Shown: in pieces, positions 1 through 8,381 of the stretch
Layout: the number at the start of each line of letters is the position of its first letter
Numbering within the stretch: the stretch's first letter is position 1
Assembly (NCBI GenBank): GCA_026416815.1
Contig: JAOAEJ010000017.1
Location: 36,545-100,544, forward strand
Length of the DNA stretch: 64,000 nt
Direction of reading: 5' to 3'
Origin: Clostridia bacterium
GTDB lineage: Bacteria; Bacillota; Clostridia; Acetivibrionales; DSM-2933
Notes under the pieces: model-generated
What the model was told of the DNA's origin: nothing
Databases searched by the model: none
Seen by the model: only the letters and a program-made list of their open reading frames with translations
Position numbers and translations under genes: made by a program

Positions 1-663
1 GTCGCTATAATTACTGTAGTAGTTCCTGTAATCGCTCTTTTCTACTTTGTTTAACACAACACCTAATATTCTTGCATTTGCCTTTTCCAATTGCTCCTTT
101 ACCCTTTGAGCATTACGATATTCTACGGCATTAGACTCAATTACTATCAACGTTCCATCGGTCTGAGCTGCTATAATAGCACAGTCTATTACGCTTCCCA
201 GTGGTGGAGAATCAATTATTACTACATCAAACTGTTCTTCTGCCTGTTTCAAAAAATCAGTAAAGTTAGCAGAGCCTATTATTTCCGCTGGATTGGGTGG
301 TTTAGGGCCACAAGCTATAAAATAAAAGTTTTTTACATTTGTAGCATTTGTAACTTCATCGAAATTAGAGTTTCCCGAAATAAGATTTGACAGACCGGTA
401 AAATTGTTGCTTCCCAAGTGTTTCATAAGCATTGGCTTACGCAAATCAGCGTCTACAAGAAGTACCTTCATACCCGACTTTGCCATTGATAAAGCAAGGT
501 TTATTGCTGTAGTAGTTTTACCTTCTCCATGGGTACAGCTTGTTATAGTCAAGGTCTTGATTTTTTTATCAAATCCGCAGAACTGTATATTTGTTCTGAG
601 TACCCTATATGCTTCCTCTACCGGAGTATTTAAACTTTCTCTCACATTGTACATTGCCGCCAT
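1..663 (-). CDS. Capsular/exopolysaccharide tyrosine kinase (BY-kinase, CpsD/CapB type), 3' end outside window
   Basis: Cytoplasmic ATPase domain of a bacterial tyrosine kinase that works with a Wzz-type membrane partner to control exopolysaccharide polymerisation. The 221 codons in the window begin at ATG 663 after a GGAGG site. Visible motifs are Walker A (HGEGKTT, residues ~45-51), Walker A' (LLVDADLRKP, ~68-77) and Walker B (VVIIDSPP). The last visible residues form a tyrosine cluster (DYRNYYSNYSD), the usual autophosphorylation tail, so the true end should lie only a few codons beyond base 1. It follows the Wzz-like gene by 11 nt, so the pair is an operon, and the split kinase/adaptor arrangement is the Gram-positive form. 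What lies further downstream cannot be seen. Confidence 0.93.
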   Translation of the reverse strand, partial: MAAMYNVRESLNTPVEEAYRVLRTNIQFCGFDKKIKTLTITSCTHGEGKTTTAINLALSMAKSGMKVLLVDADLRKPMLMKHLGSNNFTGLSNLISGNSNFDEVTNATNVKNFYFIACGPKPPNPAEIIGSANFTDFLKQAEEQFDVVIIDSPPLGSVIDCAIIAAQTDGTLIVIESNAVEYRNAQRVKEQLEKANARILGVVLNKVEKSDYRNYYSNYSD

Positions 664-674
664 ATCAAATCCTC

Positions 675-1349
675 CTATTTCATGCTTAATACCGGTATGG
701 TACCAAGCACTGTAAGCCCAAGTTGGTTTTCAACATCCTCAGCTGATCTTATAGTGTCATTCATATACTCCATAACAAATACCACACCAAGAGCAGCAAT
801 CAGTCCGGTAAAAAACGAAATAACTATATTTACTATCGGTCTGGGTTTCACCGGCTTCTCGGGTTTTTCAGCCATGTCTACTATACTTACATTGTCTACT
901 TTTGTCAGGCCTGCAATTTTATTTATAAATGCTTCTCCAAGCTTGTTGGCTAGCTTTTGTGCTCTATCGGGGTCACCATCAAGTACTTTGATTTCTATAA
1001 TTCTGGTATCGTTTTTAAGGCTAATAGTAATCTTTTCCGCCAAAGACTCGGGGGTAAGATTCTCCAAATTTAATTCTTTAATAACTTCCCTTGTAACCGT
1101 CCTGCTTTTTATAAGTTCCCTGTAGTCTTTCACCAACTGCTGGCTTGCCATTATATCGTCGTATTGTATAGGCAGCTGTGGGTCTGGCCTTTTGTTAACT
1201 ACATATAACGAAATATCCGACTCGTAAGCCGGCTTTAGCACCTTAAAGCTTATATAGCCGGTAATGCTCGATGCTATAAATGGTAACAGTACTATAATCC
1301 ACAACCTTCTAGAAACCATATTCAAATACTTTTTAATCTCCATCCACAT
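675..1349 (-). CDS. Wzz/CpsC-type polysaccharide co-polymerase, activator of the tyrosine kinase
   Basis: Membrane protein of the polysaccharide chain-length determinant family. Two membrane segments frame an extracellular domain: one near the N-terminus (LWIIVLLPFIASS) and one near the C-terminus (IVISFFTGLIAALGVVF). A proline-rich stretch (PEKPVKPRP) precedes the second segment, as is typical. About 224 residues is the usual Gram-positive size; such proteins lack the fused kinase domain, which is supplied here by the next gene. The start is ambiguous: GTG 1352, ATG 1349 and ATG 1343 are in frame, and AGGA lies about 7 nt before ATG 1349, which I chose. In related systems the C-terminal cytoplasmic tail activates the kinase; that role is inferred from family and position. 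Confidence 0.9.
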   Translation of the reverse strand: MWMEIKKYLNMVSRRLWIIVLLPFIASSITGYISFKVLKPAYESDISLYVVNKRPDPQLPIQYDDIMASQQLVKDYRELIKSRTVTREVIKELNLENLTPESLAEKITISLKNDTRIIEIKVLDGDPDRAQKLANKLGEAFINKIAGLTKVDNVSIVDMAEKPEKPVKPRPIVNIVISFFTGLIAALGVVFVMEYMNDTIRSAEDVENQLGLTVLGTIPVLSMK

Positions 1350-1725
1350 CACCCATTCCTAAAATTCGTAATTTTTAACTATATATAATACTATATTGCT
1401 GAGAATATTTACCCTAAATTTTGGGGTTTAATAATAAAAATATAAAAACTGTAATAAATTATATTAAAGCTTGTTTTATTGCCATATTTGTAATATAGGA
1501 CAAACAATACCGGTATAGATAGCAGGTTAAACTTCGGTTATCTATATATGTACAGGTATTTAGTTTGCTTAGAATTCTATAATTTAGTTTTCCATACAAA
1601 CCTAGCTCTACGGTTGTAGATTATACTACATTTTACACTTATTTGTAAAATTCATATTTTTTATATATTTCTACATTTAATGCCCATACTCGACAAATGC
1701 TCTATTATCCAGTTGACGTAAAGTG

Positions 1726-1741
1726 TAAATTACGTAATTTA
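1726..1741. promoter_or_regulatory. Perfect 16-bp palindrome, candidate operator
   Basis: TAAATTACGTAATTTA equals its own reverse complement. It lies about 380 bp upstream of the Wzz-like gene in a region without genes. Perfect symmetry suggests a dimeric DNA-binding protein, but AT-rich palindromes also arise by chance. Confidence 0.35.
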
Positions 1742-1880
1742 TGAGTATTTAACTGTATTAATTTGCGGAAAAAATTTTTTTATTTTAACAAGGATTTAAC
1801 AATTTATAATATGGATTTATGTGAATACTGTGGCTATACCATACTACTTATGCATGTACCTTTGTAATTGCATAAATAAA

Positions 1881-1973
1881 GATAGCCCAAGTTGAATGTG
1901 ATATTATGCGACAAACAAGCTATAAACCATGTTGCTTGTTTGCCGGAAATCACTAGCTTCGACTTGAGCTATC
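1881..1973 (-). ncRNA. Nested long hairpin, unidentified structured element
   Basis: Three concentric pairings are visible. The outer arms 1881-1896 and 1958-1973 are complementary over 16 positions with one G-U type pair and one mismatch. The middle arms 1898-1902 and 1949-1953 (GTGAT/ATCAC) pair perfectly. The inner arms 1909-1920 and 1934-1945 pair over 12 positions with one exception, around a 13-nt loop. The element lies about 100 bp after the ABC permease stop and about 530 bp before the Wzz gene. It could be a terminator (the following bases are only modestly T-rich), a leader RNA or a miniature element. I do not recognise a riboswitch consensus in it. Confidence 0.45.
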
Positions 1974-2073
1974 CCTGCATACAAATCGCCATTGCTGCAA
2001 TCCGGCGAATATTAAATTTTGTTTTATAAAAATCAGAGGCTTTATCTCACGGATACTTTACTAGGTTCTTTGC

Positions 2074-3027
2074 CTATGCGGCTACATCCCTCTTACTAAA
2101 ATTAAACCATGAAATAAAGTTAAATGCTGCAAAATATATTATAATCATAACTATTGAGAATGCCATAGTCATACCCTCTACAAGCGGTGTTCCGTCTATA
2201 TATTGAGTTAAATCGGTATTGGCAAACAATATATATTTTACCCAATCGTACTTGCTTAGCAGTCCTACTATAGTACCTCCCGTAAACATCAAGAATATTG
2301 ACAGGCCTATAGCAAGCGCACTGTTGCGAAATACCGTGGAAATCATAAATGCGAAGGTTACCATCATTATCGAATCCACACAGGCAAGGCCATATTTACC
2401 AAACACGTTCAGTACCATACTTTTTTCCACAACTGCTCCGTCTACGAAAGCAAGATATGGGTGTGAAGCTCCTTTGAAGCTGAATAATACTCCTCCTAGT
2501 ATAAAGGAAAATGAGAAAAGCACCACAAGAAGCCCTATAGCAAACAGCATTGCAGAGATGTATTTGGACAAGAGTATCTTCCAACGCTTAGCGGGGCGTA
2601 TAAGCAGCAGTTTGATTGTTCCTGATGAAAATTCGCTCGCCACTGAACTGGCAGCTTTTATAATTGTAAAAAGAGATACTATAGCAATAATGCCTATGCA
2701 TGAAATTACAAAACCCCATAATGTATTTGTTTCTACAGGTGGAATATCATGTTTTATACGGTATTCATTTATCTTAATATCCTTTTCATACCGATCTTTT
2801 ACCGCCTTTGGAAGACCCTGCTGCTCTGAAAGCATACTTTTAAATTGTTCATTTTGCTTGGATATTTCCGCCTTCCAATCTTTATTTCCTTCGGAATTTG
2901 ATGTAGTTTTAGTAATAATACCCCCTATTGCAACCATCAATAATAATATTGCAACCATTACCCATGTGCTGACAACACGGAAATTCTTCATGTTCTCATT
3001 TCTTATAAGATTAATTATATTAAGCAA
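2074..3027 (-). CDS. ABC-2 type transporter permease
   Basis: Integral membrane subunit of an ABC exporter of the bacitracin/lantibiotic-resistance (BcrB-like) class. It has a first membrane helix (VVSTWVMVAILLLMVAIGG), an extracellular loop of roughly 90 residues, then a bundle of about five helices beginning at FVISCIGIIAIVSLFTII. The motif SSVASEFSSGTIKLLL, common in ABC-2 permeases, follows the second helix. I chose TTG 3027 because AGGAGG lies 8 nt upstream inside the end of the ATPase gene. GTG 3033 is too close to that site, and starts further out run deep into the ATPase gene. The overlap of about 8 nt with the ATPase implies translational coupling. The substrate is unknown; a peptide antibiotic or lipid is a guess from the family. 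Confidence 0.88.
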   Translation of the reverse strand: MLNIINLIRNENMKNFRVVSTWVMVAILLLMVAIGGIITKTTSNSEGNKDWKAEISKQNEQFKSMLSEQQGLPKAVKDRYEKDIKINEYRIKHDIPPVETNTLWGFVISCIGIIAIVSLFTIIKAASSVASEFSSGTIKLLLIRPAKRWKILLSKYISAMLFAIGLLVVLFSFSFILGGVLFSFKGASHPYLAFVDGAVVEKSMVLNVFGKYGLACVDSIMMVTFAFMISTVFRNSALAIGLSIFLMFTGGTIVGLLSKYDWVKYILFANTDLTQYIDGTPLVEGMTMAFSIVMIIIYFAAFNFISWFNFSKRDVAA

Positions 3028-3949
3028 TTTCACTACCTCCTGTTGCCTCCAGGAATTTATCCTCAAGTGTCTTTGTAGCGGTCTGAACGCCGTATACCTT
3101 GATCCCTTCTTGAATAAATTTAGCAACTACTTCAGGGATTTGCTCCCATTCCATTTCGACTTCTATTTGATTATTTTTTACTGCAGAAGTTTTGCTCTTT
3201 ATAATACTCCCTATACAAGCTTTGGCCTTTGAGACGGGTTCCACTGTAAAAGTTGCTGATACAGTGGTCTTTTCCTCCGCCAAAAACTCATCCACTTTTT
3301 GTATATTAAGGAGTTGACCGTTCTGTATAATACCTATCCGATCGCACATAAGCTCCATTTCCGATAGTAAGTGGCTTGATACAAATACAGCAATATTCTC
3401 CTCTTGGGCAAGCTTTCTCAGAAGTTCTCGCAGTTCGCGTATCCCTGCAGGGTCAAGCCCGTTTGTAGGCTCATCCAATACCAGCAGTGAAGGCGAGTGA
3501 AGCAGCGCCTGTGCTAAACCAAGCCTCTGGCGCATACCCAGTGAATAAGTTTTAACTTTATCATGAATGCGCTTTTCCAGCCCCACCAGCTTTATAACTT
3601 CTTCAATCCGTTCCTTTTTAATTCCTTTATACATCCTGGAGTAGTGTAAAAGGTTGTGGTATCCTGAGAGATATTTGTACATCTCAGGGTTTTCTACTAT
3701 CCCCCCTACACATGCTATGGCTGATTCAAAATCCTTCTTTATACTATAACCGTTGATGAATATTTCACCTTCTGTAATAGACATAAGCCCTAGCATCATA
3801 CGGATAGTAGTAGTCTTACCGGCACCATTCGGACCCAAAAATCCAAATACTTCACCCGCAAAAACATCAAAGGTTACATCTTTTATAATTGCTTTTTTGC
3901 CTATATTCTTCTTAATATTTTTAATCTGCACAATAGGCTTTCCCGTCAT
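3020..3949 (-). CDS. ABC transporter ATP-binding protein (BcrA-like)
   Basis: ATPase subunit that powers the permease encoded immediately downstream. Walker A is GPNGAGKTT (residues ~39-47), the ABC signature is YSLGMRQRLGLAQ (~136-148) and Walker B is LLVLDEPTNGLDP (~155-167), followed by the switch-histidine region SSHLLSEME. The last ~90 residues form the C-terminal extension usual in this class. Start ATG 3949 has GGAGGT 7 nt upstream. With 309 residues the gene is full length. No regulatory two-component genes lie next to it, so its inducer cannot be guessed. Confidence 0.93.
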   Translation of the reverse strand: MTGKPIVQIKNIKKNIGKKAIIKDVTFDVFAGEVFGFLGPNGAGKTTTIRMMLGLMSITEGEIFINGYSIKKDFESAIACVGGIVENPEMYKYLSGYHNLLHYSRMYKGIKKERIEEVIKLVGLEKRIHDKVKTYSLGMRQRLGLAQALLHSPSLLVLDEPTNGLDPAGIRELRELLRKLAQEENIAVFVSSHLLSEMELMCDRIGIIQNGQLLNIQKVDEFLAEEKTTVSATFTVEPVSKAKACIGSIIKSKTSAVKNNQIEVEMEWEQIPEVVAKFIQEGIKVYGVQTATKTLEDKFLEATGGSEIA

Positions 3950-4128
3950 ATCCTACCTCCTCTTCGAAGTATTAGTTATATTTCCTTACAATGTAATATT
4001 ATAGCATTATTTTTTTCTATATAAACAGAAAAATAAAATAAAAAAAGTATAAAAATTTTATTAAGTTCCGTTTTCCCATGAAATTTAGCAGTGTAACATA
4101 ACTACTACAGAAATAAATTACAAAGCAA

Positions 4129-4154
4129 AAAGCTGACCCTTTAAGGCCAGCTTT
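4129..4154 (-). terminator. Probable intrinsic terminator after fabZ
   Basis: Arms 4129-4138 and 4145-4154 (AAAGCTGACC and GGCCAGCTTT) pair over 10 positions with one G-U, with a 6-nt loop. The T-rich tail on the minus strand (TTTGCTTTG) is weak. It lies 32 bp beyond the fabZ stop. Confidence 0.65.
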
Positions 4155-4185
4155 ACGTGGAGACTATATTAAAACTGATTTTGAC

Positions 4186-4620
4186 TTATTTATCTACATT
4201 GACCAGAGCAAATTTTATTTCGCCTTCGGCAGCCATCTGTCCGTCAACTGTTGCCTTTACCTTGGCTTTGGTTACTCCCAGCTTGGACATTGTGATTTCC
4301 GCTTCCAGCGTAAGAGTATCACCCGGAACAACCTGTCTTTTAAACTTCATTGATTCTATTCCTGCAAACACACCCAGCTTGCCTTTATTATCCTCAAGCA
4401 TTGCTGTAGCTATTCCTGCAGTCTGTGCAAGAGCTTCTACTATAAGTACTCCCGGCATTATAGGGAAACCGGGAAAGTGCCCCTGAAAGAATGGCTCGTT
4501 TGCTGTAACATTTTTTATCCCTACAGCCTTTTTACCAGGCTCAACCTCAAGAATTTTGTCAACCAACAAAAATGGATACCTGTGTGGTATTATGTTTTTG
4601 ATTTCGTTATTAGATAACAT
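4186..4620 (-). CDS. fabZ: (3R)-hydroxyacyl-ACP dehydratase FabZ
   Basis: Hot-dog-fold enzyme of type II fatty acid synthesis that dehydrates 3-hydroxyacyl-ACP to trans-2-enoyl-ACP. The N-terminal [11 protein letters not shown] block (13-23), the [11 protein letters not shown] loop with catalytic His48, and Glu62 in the VEALAQTAG helix are all present. Length 144 residues is standard. Start ATG 4620 has AGAGGTG upstream. The gene sits at the end of the flhO-flhP neighbourhood, the same place as ywpB (fabZ) in B. subtilis, which supports orthology. A separate promoter in the ~125 bp upstream is possible because that gap is AT-rich, but I cannot define it. Confidence 0.96.
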   Translation of the reverse strand: MLSNNEIKNIIPHRYPFLLVDKILEVEPGKKAVGIKNVTANEPFFQGHFPGFPIMPGVLIVEALAQTAGIATAMLEDNKGKLGVFAGIESMKFKRQVVPGDTLTLEAEITMSKLGVTKAKVKATVDGQMAAEGEIKFALVNVDK

Positions 4621-4746
4621 ATTGCACCTCTCTTGATAAATTTAAAACAAGTTATTAGCACCAGGTACTAATAATATATTATATCTATTATTCGCTATAA
4701 ATATTAAAAACCCTCTTTATTTACCAACCAAATATAAAAAATAAGC

Positions 4747-5889
4747 CTATTTTTTATATTTTACTATTATAGCACCCCCGAGCGGTCTTTCTTGCCTGTT
4801 AAACGACGGTCTGTTCACTATCTTATTATTTACTATCATTCCGGTTGAAGCACCGCCATCAAGCATTGCTGCATTTTTTACCCCTATGCTGAGCAGAAAC
4901 TCTCCAAGCTCTTTCCCGGTAAGGCCGGTACTGTATCCTGGCTGTCTCCCGTCTACCGTCATCAGAATGACCGTATTCTCATCCTTTAATCCTATAGCTG
5001 TTCTAGGGTCATAATTGGTTGTAACTCCTATCCACGGGTCTCTATCGGCTATTACTACTTTGCCATCTCTTACAACCCAGCTGCCGCATTCATATGCCTG
5101 TGCACCGGTAACTAAATCCGGTACACACCTAATGCTTACCCTGTCTCCTATCTTCAAAGGAAGGTTGTCCACGTCATAGTCTGTGGGATTGTAAATAGTC
5201 AGCAGCATTCCTCCTCGGGGTATATCGGTTTCCCGCTTGCTCTGGCCTATTTTCTTTACTATACCGTTTTCAATCGTAATTGTAATATTGCCTGTTCTGG
5301 CTCTGTTGTCGGTACCATATGCAGGCGTATAAAGAATAGCTTGCTTACCTTTTCCCTCGGTATTTATATTATTTACGTCTATACGTTTTTGTCCCCTTTC
5401 TATATATAGGGTCGTGTATAAACGCTGCAAGGAAGCCTTTCTACCCTTTATGATAAAAATGGGAAATAACCCTGTGGATTTTGTTATTAGCTTTCCATCA
5501 ATTACTGTCATACCTACAGGTTGGCCAAACTCGTAAAAAAAACCGCCATTTACCGCTGCATAAGCACCACTTCTTAGAGCCATTGAGCTTAGCTTTTCAA
5601 AGCCAAAGACACTGTCGTGAGAAAGTACAGGCTTTACTTCTACCCTACTGTCCCTTAAGTCAACCTCAAGGATATTGACTTGCTGTTTGTTTCCTTTATA
5701 CTCTATGCTCAAGTGTTTGTGCCTTACCGGCTCAATTTGCGGTATATCTTCCTGTTTCACTTCATGCTCTTTTTTTTGTATACCCTGGGACGGCTTATCA
5801 CCTTTAAACAAAAAGTGTCCTACATATAAAGCTATGAAGGACACCGCTATAATCATTAAAATTATTAAAATTCTTTTTTTACTAACCAT
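4747..5889 (-). CDS. Secreted/membrane-anchored phosphodiester glycosidase family protein (NAGPA domain)
   Basis: The ~380-residue product has an N-terminal membrane anchor (ILIILMIIAVSFIALYVGHFLF), a short linker and a large extracellular NAGPA-type domain. Family marks are AAVNGGFF near residue ~105, MTVDGRQPGYSTG, and AAMLDGGASTGMIVNN near the end. Members include the phosphodiester glycosidase that uncovers mannose-6-phosphate, and bacterial relatives near exopolysaccharide or cell-wall genes; the substrate here is unknown. I chose ATG 5889 because it overlaps the stop of the FlgJ-like gene (ATGGTTAG, 8-nt overlap), which suggests translational coupling. Upstream in-frame starts lie inside that gene. 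The domain is placed between flagellar rod genes and fabZ; a role in wall-glycan processing during rod passage is only a speculation. Confidence 0.85.
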   Translation of the reverse strand: MVSKKRILIILMIIAVSFIALYVGHFLFKGDKPSQGIQKKEHEVKQEDIPQIEPVRHKHLSIEYKGNKQQVNILEVDLRDSRVEVKPVLSHDSVFGFEKLSSMALRSGAYAAVNGGFFYEFGQPVGMTVIDGKLITKSTGLFPIFIIKGRKASLQRLYTTLYIERGQKRIDVNNINTEGKGKQAILYTPAYGTDNRARTGNITITIENGIVKKIGQSKRETDIPRGGMLLTIYNPTDYDVDNLPLKIGDRVSIRCVPDLVTGAQAYECGSWVVRDGKVVIADRDPWIGVTTNYDPRTAIGLKDENTVILMTVDGRQPGYSTGLTGKELGEFLLSIGVKNAAMLDGGASTGMIVNNKIVNRPSFNRQERPLGGAIIVKYKK

Positions 5890-6277
5890 TACCGCCAACT
5901 TCCGTATTTCCTCCATTAGAAGGTTTATATGCTGATTTGAGCTGCCTGCTAAGCTGGTTGTACAACACATCCGCCAGTCCTATACCACGGCCTTCAGACG
6001 CTTTCTCCATCAACTTATCATCCATCATGGACTCGAAAACATCTTTGCCCACATCGCCTGAAATAAGTTCCGACTTCGGCACTGTAGCCCGCATTTGTTT
6101 GTACATCATATTTATAAATATTCCCTCGAAGTCCTTGCAAACCTTCTTTAATTCCTTTTCGTCCTGTTTTTCGTAGGCACTCCTAAGGCGCTTCTCAAAA
6201 TCGTCATTAGCAACCTGTTCTTTTGTGGTACTTACATTATAGTTATTTACTTTTTCGTTTATTTTACCAATATCCAT
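5882..6277 (-). CDS. FlgJ-like rod-binding protein
   Basis: 131-residue protein with the rod-binding domain found at the N-terminus of FlgJ (core LKKVCKDFEGIFINMMYKQMRATVP, shown here in part as KDFEGIFINMMYKQ, residues ~47-60). It ends without the muramidase domain of enterobacterial FlgJ, as in most Firmicutes. It probably chaperones or caps assembly of the flagellar rod encoded by the two upstream genes. The gene follows flhP by about 85 bp and overlaps the next gene by 8 nt. No strong ribosome site precedes ATG 6277. The last ~15 residues are glycine/asparagine-rich and look unstructured. Confidence 0.88.
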   Translation of the reverse strand: MDIGKINEKVNNYNVSTTKEQVANDDFEKRLRSAYEKQDEKELKKVCKDFEGIFINMMYKQMRATVPKSELISGDVGKDVFESMMDDKLMEKASEGRGIGLADVLYNQLSRQLKSAYKPSNGGNTEVGGNG

Positions 6278-6361
6278 ACTACGCTGGCTATACAGTAATA
6301 GGGATCATAAGTTTTGAGTATATGGAAAAGTTTATCCTAACCGCCCATTACCTATAGCCTA

Positions 6362-7168
6362 TTACCTCCTTAAGTTATTTGCCATGCCTAACATTTCATC
6401 TGCCGATTGTATAGCCTTTGAGTTTATTTCGTATGCCCTCTGAGCCACTATAAGTCTTACCATTTCCTCAACTACCTGTACATTTGAAGACTCTAGGAAG
6501 CCCTGTGACAGAGTACTTTTCACTCCTGTCTGATCATCAGGCACCGGAGCGCCGGTAGCAGAGTTTGGAACAAAGAAGTTTTTACCCATTCCTTCAAGCG
6601 CATATCTATTAGGGAATTTAACCAAACCAATCTTTTGGTCAAGTGGAACTACTACACCACTGTTGTCTATATAGCTTAAATCGCCTTCGGGAGATACCGA
6701 TAGTCTTGATAAATTTACTTCATCGGGTATTATTATTTCATTTCCATTGCTATCAAGTACCGAATACCCGTCAGATGTAGTCAGCCTCTTACCACCGTCT
6801 GCTACACTTACTTTGAAGCTTCCGTCTCTTGTATAAACTGTTTCACCGGTAGGACCTTTTATCATAAAGAATCCTTCACCATCAATAGCGAAATCCAGAG
6901 GGTTGTCTGTCTTTTCGAGGTTACCGATTTCATAGTTTTTTACTGTTGCCGCAATTGAGGTTCCGTGTCCTACCTGAATATTTACCGGTTTACCCTGACC
7001 TTCTAGCAAGCTTGCACGGTTTATTGTTTCATAAAGCAAGTCCTTGAATTCTGCTCTTTCTTTTTTATATCCAACGGTGTTTACATTCGCCAAGTTATTT
7101 GATATAACATCTACATTAAACTGCTGTGCCTTCATTCCCGAACCTGCGGTCCAGAGTGCTCTCATCAT
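6362..7168 (-). CDS. flhP: Flagellar basal-body rod/hook protein (FlhP/FlgG family)
   Basis: 268-residue distal-rod protein. The N-terminus (MMRALWTAGSGM, then VISNNLANVNTVGYKK) is the FlgG/FlgE rod signature, and the C-terminal block VVEEMVRLIVAQRAYEINSK with a final ADEMLGMANNLRR is the matching C-terminal D0 helix. AGGAGG stands 10 nt before ATG 7168. It follows flhO by 14 bp, so the two are co-transcribed. In B. subtilis flhO and flhP sit directly after mbl away from the large fla/che operon, and the same is seen here, which is why I prefer flhP over flgG as the symbol. Confidence 0.93.
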   Translation of the reverse strand: MMRALWTAGSGMKAQQFNVDVISNNLANVNTVGYKKERAEFKDLLYETINRASLLEGQGKPVNIQVGHGTSIAATVKNYEIGNLEKTDNPLDFAIDGEGFFMIKGPTGETVYTRDGSFKVSVADGGKRLTTSDGYSVLDSNGNEIIIPDEVNLSRLSVSPEGDLSYIDNSGVVVPLDQKIGLVKFPNRYALEGMGKNFFVPNSATGAPVPDDQTGVKSTLSQGFLESSNVQVVEEMVRLIVAQRAYEINSKAIQSADEMLGMANNLRR

Positions 7169-7182
7169 AGTCTATTTTCCTC

Positions 7183-7962
7183 CTATCTCACTGACCCTAC
7201 TTCGTTAACTGCCTTCTCCAAAGTTCCATCCTGGGCTTGAAGCATTTTTTGGTTTGCTTCATATGCCCTCATAACACTTATCATATCAACCATTTCTTTT
7301 ACAACATCTACATTGGATTGTTCAATATAGCCCTGTACTACTGCACCGGTGAAGGGCTGTTCTTCTGCTCCTTCTCCGGCTTCCACAAGGCTTGAACCGA
7401 ATTTTTTCAGTTCCCTGGTGTCAACGAAGTCTTTTATCAGGAACTTATCTACTTCCTGTCCGTTTTGAATAATAGTACCGTCTTCCCGAACTGTAAAATC
7501 TTCATCACTCAGGGTAATGGGGCCGTTTTCTCCCATTACAGCGTAACCTTCCTTGGTTACTAACTGCCTGTCAGCATTTATAGTAAACGATCCGTCTCTT
7601 GTATAATACTCTTTTATATTTCCATTTGCATCGGGTACTGCAATAGTAAAGAATGACGTATTTGAATTTTGGAAAGCCATATCGAAATTATTGCCGGTCT
7701 TTGCCACCGGAGATTGATTGTAGTATGTGAAAATTTCTCCTACATCACTACCGAGTTCCATCTTTCCGATTTCCCCCGAAGGATTTGAACTGAGCTTTGT
7801 ATCGTTTATTCTCCTCGCTAAAACACTGGGAAAACTCTCAAATACAACGGTATCCTTTTTAAATCCGTTCGTATTTGAGTTAGCTAGGTTATTAGATATT
7901 ACGTCCAGCTTTTTGCCGTTTGCCATCATGCTCCATCCGGAAGTATACAAACTACGTATCAT
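7183..7962 (-). CDS. flhO: Flagellar basal-body rod/hook protein (FlhO/FlgF family)
   Basis: 259-residue rod protein paralogous to its neighbour. It carries the N-terminal signature MIRSLYTSGWSMMANGKKLD followed by ISNNLANSNTNGFKKD, and the C-terminal D0 helix VVKEMVDMISVMRAYEANQK. Start ATG 7962 has AGGAG about 9 nt upstream. It is the first gene after the ~420-bp interruption that holds the opposite-strand DUF2161 gene, so its promoter probably lies within 7963-8260. Confidence 0.92.
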   Translation of the reverse strand: MIRSLYTSGWSMMANGKKLDVISNNLANSNTNGFKKDTVVFESFPSVLARRINDTKLSSNPSGEIGKMELGSDVGEIFTYYNQSPVAKTGNNFDMAFQNSNTSFFTIAVPDANGNIKEYYTRDGSFTINADRQLVTKEGYAVMGENGPITLSDEDFTVREDGTIIQNGQEVDKFLIKDFVDTRELKKFGSSLVEAGEGAEEQPFTGAVVQGYIEQSNVDVVKEMVDMISVMRAYEANQKMLQAQDGTLEKAVNEVGSVR

Positions 7963-8260
7963 ATAAGTGCTCTCCTAAAATTAATAGTTATTGCTATTAA
8001 TATATCGGTTCTTTTTCGGCTAGACTTAACAAAAAAATTTTACCATTATCTCTGCCGTATTTGAACCTAGTTTTCCAGTTACGACTTGCCTAAGAGATCA
8101 AGCTGCTTTTTTATTTGGTTATTTATGGGCTATATAGATATTTATTAAATTTATTTTTTCAATTGGATTTGGTATGCTTATAGGGGGCATCAGTAAGTAT
8201 ATATCTTTCACTTTAGATATTTCACTGTTGAGTTAAAAAAATTTTGCCACCACCCCTGCC
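7963..8260. other. AT-rich intergenic region between divergent flhO and DUF2161 genes
   Basis: No gene seen. The ~300 bp should contain the promoter for flhO on the minus strand and possibly one for the plus-strand DUF2161 gene. I could not assign a clear -35/-10 pair. The part next to the DUF2161 gene is the GC-rich repeat listed separately. Confidence 0.5.
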
Positions 8261-8363
8261 CCTCCTCGAAGGAGGGAAGTTTTTGTTTTGCGGCGAAGCC
8301 GCAAGCAGGAGGGCTACGTCCCCTGCGCCCCCATTTTTAAGTTTTATAGTAAACTATCTATAT
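8261..8363 (+). repeat. GC-rich triple hairpin ending in a tail shared with 14984-15057
   Basis: Three small hairpins occur in sequence: CCTCCT/AGGAGG (8261-8275), GCGGC/GCCGC (8290-8302), and GCAGG-GGG paired with CCC-CTGC (8305-8326). After ~15 nt comes TTTTATAGTAAACTATCTATA (8342-8362 region). The third hairpin and the tail recur in the same order at 14984-15057. The tail ends ~20 nt before the DUF2161 start, so the element may carry or replace that gene's promoter region. Its GC content is far above its surroundings. Confidence 0.65.
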
Positions 8364-8381
8364 AGATTCATGAGGTGGAAT

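Larger units (their letters stand above)
1350..2073. other. 720-bp AT-rich intergenic region upstream of the polysaccharide operon
   Basis: No credible gene on either strand. It holds a perfect 16-bp palindrome (1726-1741), a long nested hairpin (1881-1973), a second smaller inverted repeat near 1632-1656 (TTTTACA and TGTAAAA arms) and a Spo0A-box-like TTTGTCGAG on the minus strand near 1690. The length and the density of symmetric sites suit a regulated leader of the exopolysaccharide operon. I could not fix a promoter. Confidence 0.6.

Noticed and set aside
91..715. Plus-strand frames opposite the tyrosine kinase
   Set aside because: Shadow frames of a clear minus-strand gene.
1881..1973. 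Known riboswitch (c-di-GMP, guanidine, SAM types considered)
   Set aside because: None of the invariant sequence blocks that I know for these classes is present; kept as unidentified.
2219..3232. 337-codon plus-strand frame opposite the ABC permease
   Set aside because: It lies fully antisense to clear ABC transporter genes and shows no family features.
8244..8381. N-terminal extension of the DUF2161 gene
   Set aside because: The in-frame stretch crosses three GC-rich hairpins, and a good ribosome site (GAGGTGG) selects ATG 8382.
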